Part shown: positions 1 through 6,190 of the stretch, in pieces | Position numbering within the stretch: the first letter of the stretch is position 1 | Layout: each line of letters opens with the position of its first letter | From: Candidatus Baldrarchaeum yapensis | GTDB taxonomy: Archaea > Asgardarchaeota > Baldrarchaeia > Baldrarchaeales > Baldrarchaeaceae | Reading direction: 5' to 3' | NCBI GenBank assembly: GCA_016840465.1 | Contig: JAEOSH010000068.1 | Coordinates: forward strand, 1 to 10,038 | Length of the DNA stretch: 10,038 nt | The notes under the pieces: model-generated | Told to the model about the DNA's origin: nothing | Database searches by the model: none | The model's input: only the letters and a program-made list of their open reading frames with translations | Translations under genes and position numbers: made by a program

Positions 1-50
1 GTGGTATGCTCGACGAGAGGTGAGAGGGGCAGAAACGTATAGTGTTGCAT
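1..50 (-). CDS. Possible 5' end of an unidentified gene running off the left edge
   Basis: On the minus strand an ATG at position 50 opens a frame of 16 codons (MQHYTFLPLSPLVEHT) that stays open to the window edge. A good archaeal box A, CTTTATAAGG read on the minus strand, lies about 35-45 bases upstream at 86-95. It would place transcription start near position 62-68, just ahead of the ATG. The fragment is too short to assign a family. A second minus-strand frame through 1-100 also reads without stops, so the choice of frame is uncertain. Confidence 0.25.
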   Translation of the reverse strand, partial: MQHYTFLPLSPLVEHT

Positions 51-85
51 TTGCTGCCTTCACGCACCTTTGCAACCTCAAACCC

Positions 86-95
86 CTTATAAAGG
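86..95. promoter_or_regulatory. Box-A/TATA element, readable in both directions
   Basis: CTTATAAAGG on the plus strand reads CCTTTATAAG on the minus strand, and both fit archaeal box A. On the plus strand it lies about 25 bases before the GC-rich hairpin region starting near 112. On the minus strand it lies about the same distance before the possible start at 50. Which direction is used cannot be decided from the sequence alone. Confidence 0.4.
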
Positions 96-111
96 ACTTC
101 TGTTGTGTTAA

Positions 112-300
112 GCGGGCTCCGCCCGGGATGTGGGAGGGACGGTGAGAGGGAGGGAAGCCCGAAAGGGCGGAGCGAAGGGTCAGATGGATGTGCGGAGTAC
201 CGCTCCCCGCGAAAGCCCGTCGATGGACCCCGAGACGGGAAGGCTTTCCGCCACGCACGCGTCAATTGCAACAAAAGTGGCGGAGAGTCAGAACGGTAAA
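112..300 (+). ncRNA. Candidate structured RNA, GC-rich and hairpin-rich, family unknown
   Basis: This stretch is far richer in G and C than its flanks and holds a run of clean hairpins. GGGC/GCCC pair at 114-117 and 121-124. GCCC-GAAA-GGGC, with a GNRA loop, is at 157-168. GCGG-AGTA-CCGC is at 192-203. A longer two-part stem pairs 211-217 with 242-248 and 218-221 with 234-237. A TATA element at 86-93 is correctly spaced to start a transcript near 112. Two overlapping plus-strand reading frames cross it but show no protein-like composition. I tried RNase P RNA (a GAGGGAAG-like stretch near 149) and SRP RNA, and neither core fits. It could instead be the 5' leader or decayed upstream DNA of the pseudogene that begins near 301. 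Confidence 0.33.
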
Positions 301-1975
301 ATGGAGGTCACAAAGGATATGAAACTCGTCCATAAGGCCTAAACTTGCACGCCAAGAGGACGCCAGATAAGGTTGCGATAATTTCTCACCGGTTCCTTCC
401 CATGCCGCACCGGGAGAGGCTTACATTCAGAGAGATGTACGGACTTTCAAACAGATTTGCAAATGCTCTCAGCGGGTTGATAGAGCCAGGGGTAGAGCCG
501 CCCTTCTGATGCCGAATCTCAAGAAGTGACTCTACATAGCGAATGCAATCGGCAAGGCGGCGGAATTCTTGTCCCAGTGAACTTCCTCTTTAAGGGGCAG
601 GAGATAAAGTACATAATTAAATAACAGTAAGGCCCGCGTAATACTCGCCACTACCCGTGGGGTGAACTGCGGTAAAGACAGTTGTCAACGAGTTAGAGAC
701 AGTCGAGAGGATAATAATTCTGTATGGAGACAAATTCCCGAGAATGAGAAAATGAAGAACATGATAGATCTGCAGGCCTCGTCTCCTCGGGTTCTCCCGA
801 GTACATTTCGTACGACGCATCTCCTGAGGATCTCACATGCATAATGTACACGGACGGAACGACCGGCAGACCGAAGGGCGTCATGTACACGCACAAAATG
901 GTTCTCACAAATGCTAGGATGATAGTAAAGAGGTCGGGCTCAACAAGAATGACGTGGGGCTTACGCTGGTTTCATAATTCCACTCCTATGGCTTTATAAA
1001 CATGGTTCGTGGTGGTGTGGTCGGTTAACGGATGTTTGCATGGACATATTCGACCCGCGTACGACTTTGGAGTTAATACAGGAGTATAAGGTCACCGTGT
1101 GGCTGGAGTTTCGGCAATGCACAGAAAGATTCTGGATCTGCTGGAGGAGGTCATCAAAAAGTATGACCTGAGGTCCCTGAGAATGCGCGTCTCAGCGGCG
1201 GAGAACCTGCCGATGGAGGTACACAAGCGCTGGAAGGAACTCACCGGATGTGAACTTTATGAGGGTCACGGGTTAACTGAACATTAACCAACTGCTTCGC
1301 TAAATCCGGGACCCGGATTGGGTATCAACAAGATTGGAAGTGCGGGGCCGCCGCTCGACGGCGTGGAGGTTAAGATAGTTGACGAGGAGGGAAAAGAAGT
1401 TCCACTGGGAGAGCCCGGGGAACTGCTGTGCGTCATGAAGGGTATTGGAAGGATCCGGAGCGCACAAAGCAAGTGATAGACGAGGAGGGCTGGCTGTACA
1501 CCGGAGATATGATGAAGATGGACGAGGACAGGCATCTTTATTTCGTGGAAAGGAAGAGCGAAATGATAAACGTCGCTGGGGAGAAGGTCTGGCCAGCGGA
1601 GGTGGAGGAAGCAATTCTGCAGCACCTCGGCGGTGGTGCTCATTGCAGTGATCGGGGATTCCAAATAGGATAAAGGGCGAGGTTCCGAAGGCGATAATTC
1701 AGCTGAAGCCTGATTACAAACCGTCCCCCGAACTTGCGGAGGAGATAATAAAGTGGTGCAAGGAGAGGCTGGCATCCTTCAAGGTCCCACGTGAGGTGGA
1801 GTTCAGGTCTACGTTGTCCTTGACTCCTATTGGAAAAGTGTGGAGGAATCTGCTGAAGCAGGAGAAGAGGAAAAGTACGAGAGAAGATGAAAGGGAGAGG
1901 GAGGCCGCCAGAAGTCAGTTTTCTCATCAAAAACCTCATCTATTACCTCTTCGCTGTACTTCACTACGTCCTTGA
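301..1975 (+). pseudogene. Decayed AMP-forming acyl-CoA synthetase/ligase
   Basis: The intact ancestor would be an ANL-superfamily enzyme that activates a carboxylic acid with ATP to an acyl-adenylate and transfers it to CoA. Family motifs appear in order but in shifting frames. They are an N-terminal block (LTFREMYGLSNRFANAL, from about 420), GILVPVNFLFKGQEIKYI (562-618), the P-loop-like YTDGTTGRPKGV (about 847-883), a YEGHGLTEH block (about 1258-1284), GWLYTGD (about 1488-1508), and PIGKVWRNLL (about 1826-1855), which still has the catalytic lysine. At least three true nonsense codons interrupt otherwise continuing frames: TGA 527-529, TAA 975-977 and TAA 1285-1287. The frame changes near 500, 560, 620, 675, 740, 790, 933, 1030, 1097, 1440, 1630 and 1670. 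The likely old start is ATG 301 (MEVTKDMKLVHKA), with a shift before 366. The 3' limit is approximate; the last frame stops at 1973-1975. Substrate cannot be inferred. Confidence 0.93.
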
Positions 1976-2279
1976 AACACTTAGGATCGTGGGATCGAAC
2001 TTAAAGATTCCTCGAAGTGGGAGAACCTGCTATCCTCATAGAAATCTCCCAGAAGTTTTCAGTCCGGTATTAACATATAATTTCTGCGTCTATGTACTTC
2101 TTTTTAAGCTATTCGTCAACTTTTATCGAATCCACCGATTTGCCTCATGAAATTGCCACTCTGAAGGAAGAATGGAAATCTATCGAGAATTTGAACACCC
2201 TAGGAACGTAATATGCGATTATTACTCCTAGAAACGTAAGCACGGGGAGATCCTCTATCATGTCGATTATTGGCGTCAT
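1900..2279 (-). pseudogene. Decayed small membrane protein gene, family unknown
   Basis: From ATG 2279 on the minus strand the frame reads MTPIIDMIEDLPVLTFLG and on through a hydrophobic segment (residues about 12-29), stopping at 2145 after 44 codons. The same frame then continues protein-like across three nonsense codons (e.g. the block VDE-stop-LKKKYIDAEII). Two further shifts lead to DPKCFKDVVKYSEEVIDEVF, ending near 1900. The ancestor was therefore probably about 130 residues, with one N-terminal membrane segment and a charged cytoplasmic part. A purine-rich ribosome site (GAGGGTGG) precedes the ATG. The ATG overlaps the stop of the upstream frame as ATGA, the mark of a former operon. 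It faces the acyl-CoA ligase pseudogene tail to tail. The 44-codon piece alone could still be a gene. Confidence 0.45.
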
Positions 2280-2483
2280 CTGCCACCCTCTTCCACGATC
2301 TTGTTCAGCACCTTCTCACGGCACTTTAATTTATGCTTGGAGTGTGTGGCTATCACCACTAACAGTTGAAAAGTGAAAAACTGTAACCTGCAGAGTATTT
2401 TCGAGATCTTCCGGATCAGATATTACATCTTCATCTATACTGGCGAGTTTTTTCCTCAAGGATTTTAAATCATCCGCAGGCAT
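2276..2483 (-). pseudogene. Small charged protein gene, apparently frameshifted; family unknown
   Basis: The best start is the minus-strand ATG at 2483, because GGGGAGGAG sits a few bases upstream; a longer start at 2528 lacks such a site. The frame reads MPADDLKSLRKKLASIDEDV and is highly charged, ending at 2331 after 50 codons with an uncharacteristic tail. In the next frame a protein-like stretch (LLVVIATHSKHKLKCREKVL) runs on to a TGA at 2278-2276 that overlaps the ATG of the downstream gene. One extra base around 2370-2410 would explain both, giving an original product of roughly 68 residues. Alternatively the 50-codon frame is intact and the remainder is relic. Confidence 0.35.
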
Positions 2484-2529
2484 TTTCTCTCCTCCCCATA
2501 TTGCATTAAGAGTAACTTTTCCAGACATA

Positions 2530-2925
2530 AAATAATAAGTCTAATGTGTAGTGGAAAGAACAAGCAGATATATGTGATTATAAAGTAAAAATAAAATGTT
2601 TCATGTCATGACGCAATTTTTGTAATCATTTTTAGAAAATTAGTGATTGCTATACTGTGTCCTTATGCGATAATAAATTATGACGAAAAATCATACGAGT
2701 AGCGTGAGACCGGAGGTTTACAAAGTTGTGGTAATATCAAGGAAATATTTAAAAACCAAAACACGATCTTTCTCAAAAGGTCTGTTAATGTGTACCCGAA
2801 ACCGTGGAAGTGAAAAATACCGGCAAATGCTCATGCCTAATAAAAAGTGTCCGGAAATCGCATCACATGGCAACGGTTGTTAAAATAGAATGGGTAGAGC
2901 GCGTGAACTGTGGGCAATGAGACAT
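2530..2925. other. AT-rich intergenic region without a convincing gene
   Basis: About 400 bases of mostly low GC. Minus-strand CTTTATAATCAC near 2570-2582 could be the box A of the decayed small operon to the left. On the plus strand AAATATTTAAAAACC near 2744-2758 is TATA-like. A 67-codon plus-strand frame at 2680-2883 is basic, lacks a ribosome site at its ATG, contains that TATA-like run and shows no recognisable domain, so I do not call it a gene. A weak TATA-like TTAAAATA at 2880-2887 may serve the coiled-coil gene that follows. Confidence 0.5.
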
Positions 2926-2939
2926 GAGGGGATGAAGTT

Positions 2940-3713
2940 ATGGGTAGTAACGTTCACAAGAAACTTCTGGTGGGTGATATTGGCAGTAGTGCGGATAACC
3001 TTCTTTCCGCAAGGCTCATTTGCCAAGCAACACAATTTCTCATATCAGGTCACTCGCTTACCGCGGTGGAGCGCGCAAAGGCGGCTCTGAGAGTTGCGGC
3101 GAGGTATTATGGGAGACTGAATAACGGCATCAGGACTACGATAAACGATCTTTTGCTCTCAACGCCACAGAGTCCCCCTTACCACAAGTGGAGCGTCGAG
3201 TACGTTGTTAAAACAATAGAGGTACTTAGGACAATTGGAGCGATAGACAAAAAGACGAGTGGTGTGCTTTTTAACATGCTATCATTGGTCGTTTCGCGGG
3301 AACAGATTAACGAGTTGAGGTCCTTGGTTATTAGGTCATCCTCGCCTCGGAAAGAAGAAAGCACGAGTATGAGCACTGCGCCGCCCATGGGTGATATTGT
3401 TGCACTGAAAAGTAAGGCTATGGAGCTGCGTGCGGAAGTTAAGAGGCTGAAGTACGAAGTTACGACTGAGAAAAGAAAATTAATGTCAATAAATGGAGAA
3501 ATACGAGGGGTGAAAGAAAAGATCAGCAGGATTAGCAACTCGATGGAAAATGTTGGTGAGCAGGTACGTGATGCGGGAACGGTGCAATATTTCCAAGTAG
3601 CGGGTGTTGCGTTTCCAGATGCGGAAATTGTTCCGATAAGATTGATCATTGCGCTGAGTGTACTAGTATCCTTATTGTTCATAGCGTTGCTAATGCTTTC
3701 CGGGGCCGCGTGA
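2940..3713 (+). CDS. Tail-anchored coiled-coil protein of unknown function
   Basis: A 257-residue protein in three parts. Residues 1-135 are mostly helical with no recognised domain. A polar linker spans about 136-150. A strongly charged heptad-like coiled coil spans about 150-212. One hydrophobic segment at about 233-254 ends three residues before the C-terminus. There is no signal peptide, so the layout is that of a tail-anchored protein: a cytosolic body held to the membrane by its C-terminus. ATG 2940 is the first start after an in-frame stop at 2925-2927, and GAGGGGAT lies about 6 bases upstream. The 3' end meets the small minus-strand gene at 3718-3873 with only four bases between stops. 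A 181-codon frame on the opposite strand is a shadow. Function unassigned; a scaffold or partner-binding role is only a guess. Confidence 0.8.
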   Translation: MGSNVHKKLLVGDIGSSADNLLSARLICQATQFLISGHSLTAVERAKAALRVAARYYGRLNNGIRTTINDLLLSTPQSPPYHKWSVEYVVKTIEVLRTIGAIDKKTSGVLFNMLSLVVSREQINELRSLVIRSSSPRKEESTSMSTAPPMGDIVALKSKAMELRAEVKRLKYEVTTEKRKLMSINGEIRGVKEKISRISNSMENVGEQVRDAGTVQYFQVAGVAFPDAEIVPIRLIIALSVLVSLLFIALLMLSGAA

Positions 3714-3717
3714 GCAT

Positions 3718-3873
3718 TTAACATTTAAATTTGTACCTTTCCGTGAAGTAGAATCTAGGATCGAGGCTACTTCTTAGAACCTTAACCAGGTAGCGGCATT
3801 TTCTTTTCTTGCACTCCCGCAGCTTGTCTCTACGAATAACGCGTCGGTGGTATATGCACACGAATACCTCCAT
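3718..3873 (-). CDS. Small basic cysteine-containing protein, 51 residues, unknown function
   Basis: The frame starts at ATG 3873 and ends with TAA at 3720-3718. The product begins MEVFVCIYHRRVIRRDKLRE and ends FYFTERYKFKC. It is strongly basic, with an Arg/Lys cluster at residues 10-31 and cysteines at 6, 21, 26 and 51. The cysteine spacing does not make an obvious zinc ribbon. There is no membrane segment. A full GGAGGAG ribosome site (3886-3880) sits six bases before the ATG, and TTAATTAAA at 3919-3911 is a plausible box A. Composition and signals favour a real gene, perhaps a nucleic-acid-binding or partner-binding small protein, but this is inference. It converges on the coiled-coil gene. 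Confidence 0.6.
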   Translation of the reverse strand: MEVFVCIYHRRVIRRDKLRECKKRKCRYLVKVLRSSLDPRFYFTERYKFKC

Positions 3874-4223
3874 CGCGCACTCCTCCACAGAAATAGTATG
3901 TAAAATGGGTTTTAATTAACATTTCTGTACTCTATCGAAAATCCGTATGATCGGGTAATAGACAAAGGTTGGGAATGATGGAAGTATGAGGATGCGGAGG
4001 CCGCAATGTTAGGTGCGTGGTGCGCAGACCATATATTTTATGCGCGGAAAACTATCTCTTGCCTTTTATACATGCCGTATTCTGCGCTATATTCGAAAGT
4101 GTCATGCGTAAGATTAAAGTACGGAAAATTTCAAAATGCCACCCCATGACAACGCATTTCGGCATCCGTATATTTTTTGTCATTACAATTAGCTTTATAT
4201 GCCTCCTATTGCTAGATTTTCAC
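3874..4223. other. AT-rich intergenic region, no convincing gene
   Basis: This stretch contains the promoter of the 51-residue minus-strand gene near 3880-3919 and several AT-rich tracts. A 71-codon plus-strand frame (4017-4232, GTG start) ends in a hydrophobic segment (IFFVITISFICLLLLDF). Its AT-rich codons differ from neighbouring genes and it runs over the TATA element at 4192-4200, so it is probably chance. No tRNA or repeat array was seen. Confidence 0.5.
4192..4201 (+). promoter_or_regulatory. TATA box for the GC-rich RNA candidate
   Basis: GCTTTATATG is a close match to archaeal box A. Its centre is about 27 bases before 4224, where a GC-rich segment begins abruptly. This spacing fits transcription starting at the first base of the predicted closing stem, or at the ATG at 4225 if a short leaderless message is made. 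Confidence 0.5.
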
Positions 4224-4295
4224 GATGCCTGAGAGGGGGAGACGCCGAGCGGGTGCGATGACGATGGAGGGAGGGGCGAAGAAGTCGGCATCAAA
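4224..4295 (+). ncRNA. Candidate small RNA, possibly guide-RNA-like; alternatively a 41-codon leaderless ORF
   Basis: A GC- and purine-rich segment sits inside AT-rich spacer, directly downstream of a TATA box. Its ends pair: GATGCC at 4224-4229 with GGCATC at 4287-4292. Inside, CGCC at 4243-4246 can pair with GGCG at 4275-4278, leaving unpaired purine-rich strands on both sides. GATGA at 4257-4261 could belong to a kink-turn, as in archaeal H/ACA RNAs, but no clear ACA tail or matching D box is visible, so the class is not established. Pyrimidine-rich sequence follows (about 4296-4310) and may end the transcript. Alternatively ATG 4225 opens a 41-codon frame to 4350 (MPERGRRRAGAMTMEGG...) that would be leaderless. 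Confidence 0.35.
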
Positions 4296-4367
4296 CCTCC
4301 TCCTTTCCTTAATGTTATGCTCATGTCCTCCTGTCACGGGCTATCAGTAATATCTTTCTGGAGATTG

Positions 4368-4910
4368 TTATGCAGATAGCCCATGGTCCGTCCACTGGTT
4401 CCTCCAGCCCTCATCTCTCTCTCGCATCACCCGAATTATTCTCTCGCGCGCCCTTCTTATCTCATCCGGGATCTTGGATACGCCACCGAACCTTAATATT
4501 TCATTAAGCAGCTTTTCAACAAAATCGCGTGTCTGTCCGGTTTTTTCAACGATTATTTCCACTAGTTCATCGAAGCTGCCGAACTCTAGCGAATTCACGA
4601 GAGTTGCCAGTTCAGAAAGCGAAGGCGCCCTTCTTCTTACTTTAGTTGGTTTTCCGAGCGCCGCTGTGATTTGTAAAAGCATTTGCTCTGGCGCCTTCAC
4701 CGTTGCCTTTAGTACTAGGTTCAGACTCTCATCGAGTGAGAACGTAAGCCAAACGCGTGCGCGTGCACCAGCGTGTTCTATTTCGATGATGTTACCCTCC
4801 TCGCTCACGAATCTGTACTTGAAGTTTGCCCTTATACCATCGATGAAGTTGGAGATTGATTTGACCCCCTTTAGCGTATACGAAAGTAGAAGCTCGGTCA
4901 TGTGAGTCAT
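4368..4910 (-). CDS. Uncharacterised archaeal protein, 180 residues
   Basis: No family recognised. Residues about 1-90 look alpha/beta, with alternating strands such as IIEIEHAGARARVWLTFSLD at 41-60. After a basic linker (VRRRAP, 91-96), residues 97-165 are helical and highly charged and end in RRARERIIRVMRERDE. There is no membrane segment or signal peptide, so it is probably cytosolic. Two starts are possible: ATG 4910 with GGGAG touching it, or ATG 4901 (MTELLLSY), with GGGAG about nine bases away. The second has the better ribosome-site spacing and would give 177 residues. It is transcribed divergently from the phospholipase-D-family gene across a 74-base gap with a shared TATA-like element, suggesting but not proving a functional link. 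Confidence 0.75.
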   Translation of the reverse strand: MTHMTELLLSYTLKGVKSISNFIDGIRANFKYRFVSEEGNIIEIEHAGARARVWLTFSLDESLNLVLKATVKAPEQMLLQITAALGKPTKVRRRAPSLSELATLVNSLEFGSFDELVEIIVEKTGQTRDFVEKLLNEILRFGGVSKIPDEIRRARERIIRVMRERDEGWRNQWTDHGLSA

Positions 4911-4947
4911 CTCCCGTCAGTCCCGTGCATCATTGCGACCGGAAGCA

Positions 4948-4956
4948 CTATATGTA
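4948..4956. promoter_or_regulatory. Shared TATA-like element of a divergent gene pair
   Basis: CTATATGTA on the plus strand reads TACATATAG on the minus strand. It sits about 25-30 bases before plausible transcription starts in both directions, ahead of the start near 4985-4994 on the plus strand and the start at 4901-4910 on the minus strand. The gap has room for one core promoter per direction, so the element may work bidirectionally or only one way. Confidence 0.45.
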
Positions 4957-4984
4957 GTCTTGCGTCTATCATATCAACGTTGGG

Positions 4985-6145
4985 GTGGAAGCGTTGAGAA
5001 GGTCAGCATACTATTTGGTAATCTTGGTATTAGTACTAATTCTGGCAATAGCTAGCTACAGGCTTCTAACGGGACCCCAAGCGCAGGAGGAGATCGAGGC
5101 AACCGTTATATGCTTTATATCGCCGGATAACAGCTACAGCGTTATATGTCAGTTAATAGATAGCGCGAATCATTCGATATTCATAGAGATGTACTTGATG
5201 ACGAACCCATACCTTGTGGCCCGGCTCGACCACGCCATAGAGAGGGGTGTGAGGGTGATAGTAATATTAGAAGGAAATCCACTGGGTATCTCCGAGGAAT
5301 ATGTTGAATGGGTAGCTTATAATCTAACATTGGCTGGTGCCAGTGTTTACTGGGCACCTAAGGAGTTCAACTTCATGCATAGCAAGTTCATGATAATAGA
5401 CAACGAAACTGTCGTTGTGGAGAGCGCAAATTGGGCGAAAACCGGAATTCCGGTCGATCCATCATATGGAAATCGAGAATGGGGAATTGCCATTAAAAGT
5501 TCGGTGGTGGCGCAACAGTTTCTTGAGATATTCCTGAAAGATTTGGCAAATGCAACCTTCTATGAGCCATCCGGCGAGGAAGTATATGAAGGGCCATCAC
5601 CGTCGATTCCGGAAGGAAAATACAGTCCTCAATTTGAGCCTTTCGAGTATTCGGGCAAAATCCGCGTTAAGGCTGTGTTTTCGCCGGAAAATTCCGAGCA
5701 TGAGATTTTAGATTTGATAAGATCTGCGAATGAGAGCATATGTATTGAAGTCGTGTACATGTACTTACATTGGGGAGAGGAGATAAATCCGTTCGTACGT
5801 GCATTGGTTGACGCGAGCAAGAGGGGTGTAAGGATAAGAATTATACTTGACATTGGAAAGATGGATGACAGCACCGAAGCGATCGAGTATCTGCTCGATA
5901 ATGGTAATGCCAGCAACATCGAGGTTAGGTGGAGCAACAGCACCTACTTTGAGACGATGCACAACAAGGGAATAATCGTGGACGGGAAGGTTGTTCTGAT
6001 ATCGAGTATAAACTGGAGCGAGAGTTCGGTGTGGAAGAACAGGGAGGCAGGGGTTATAGTGTACTGCGAGGAAATTGCGCAGTACTATCTCGGGGTGTTC
6101 AACTGGGATTGGGCGGTATCAGTGCCGTACCAGCCATCCTCCTAA
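4985..6145 (+). CDS. Membrane-anchored phospholipase D family protein with two HKD motifs
   Basis: A 386-residue protein of the PLD superfamily, whose members hydrolyse or transfer phosphodiester bonds of phospholipids or nucleic acids. Both catalytic HxKxxxxD motifs are intact: H132/K134/D139 followed by SAN at 147-149, and H326/K328/D333 followed by SSIN at 340-343. The accompanying NRE turns (NREWGIAI, NREAGVIV) follow each. Two complete half-sites in one chain agree with a monomer forming one active site. An N-terminal hydrophobic segment (residues about 9-28) after Arg-rich MEALRRS suggests a signal anchor or signal peptide, so the enzyme probably acts outside the cell membrane. GTG 4985 is the longest start. 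TTG 4994, with GGGGTGGA just before it, is a good alternative that keeps the anchor. Substrate is unknown; cardiolipin-synthase-like, phospholipase and nuclease activities are all possible. Confidence 0.9.
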   Translation: MEALRRSAYYLVILVLVLILAIASYRLLTGPQAQEEIEATVICFISPDNSYSVICQLIDSANHSIFIEMYLMTNPYLVARLDHAIERGVRVIVILEGNPLGISEEYVEWVAYNLTLAGASVYWAPKEFNFMHSKFMIIDNETVVVESANWAKTGIPVDPSYGNREWGIAIKSSVVAQQFLEIFLKDLANATFYEPSGEEVYEGPSPSIPEGKYSPQFEPFEYSGKIRVKAVFSPENSEHEILDLIRSANESICIEVVYMYLHWGEEINPFVRALVDASKRGVRIRIILDIGKMDDSTEAIEYLLDNGNASNIEVRWSNSTYFETMHNKGIIVDGKVVLISSINWSESSVWKNREAGVIVYCEEIAQYYLGVFNWDWAVSVPYQPSS

Positions 6146-6158
6146 CATTACAGACATA

Positions 6159-6168
6159 TTTTTATATT
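6159..6168 (+). promoter_or_regulatory. TATA box of the PIN-domain operon
   Basis: TTTTTATATT is a strong box A whose centre lies about 27 bases before ATG 6191. Transcription would start at or within a few bases of the start codon, so the message is probably leaderless; no ribosome site precedes the ATG. Confidence 0.6.
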
Positions 6169-6186
6169 ACATTGTAGTCATTGTAA
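6167..6186 (+). promoter_or_regulatory. Repeat between TATA box and start codon; possible operator
   Basis: CATTGTA occurs twice with a nine-base period (6170-6176 and 6179-6185). The outer ends also form a short inverted pair, TTACA 6167-6171 and TGTAA 6182-6186. The site covers the expected initiation region. A ribbon-helix-helix protein encoded in the same operon is a natural candidate for binding here and repressing its own promoter, as known for many toxin-antitoxin systems. The pairing with this protein is inference. Confidence 0.4.
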
Positions 6187-6190
6187 TACG

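Noticed and set aside
112-300. RNase P RNA or SRP RNA
   Set aside because: A GAGGGAAG-like string and a CAGAACGG string recall RNase P, but the two halves of the P4 helix do not pair; the SRP helix-8 sequence is absent.
1284-1775. 163-codon minus-strand frame over the ligase pseudogene
   Set aside because: Proline/serine/leucine-rich antisense of the recognisable ligase C-terminal half; no start signal.
2092-2211. 39-codon plus-strand frame ending HEIATLKEEWKSIENLNTLGT
   Set aside because: It looks protein-like at its end, but the opposite strand reads continuously with a membrane-protein start, and there is no ribosome site on the plus strand.
2680-2883. 67-codon basic plus-strand frame
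   Set aside because: No ribosome site at the ATG, a TATA-like run inside it and no protein family resemblance. A GTG at 2728 with GGAGGT upstream would give 51 residues, but this is too weak to call.
3179-3724. 181-codon minus-strand frame opposite the coiled-coil gene
   Set aside because: It lies antisense to a gene with a ribosome site and clear domain structure, is Ser/Thr-rich as expected of a shadow frame, and collides with the 51-residue gene.
4017-4232. 71-codon plus-strand frame with a C-terminal hydrophobic run
   Set aside because: AT-rich codon use unlike neighbouring genes, weak start, and it runs across the TATA box and start of the GC-rich RNA candidate.
4474-4905. 143-codon plus-strand frame over the 180-residue minus-strand gene
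   Set aside because: Serine-rich mirror of the minus-strand coding sequence, with no ribosome site.
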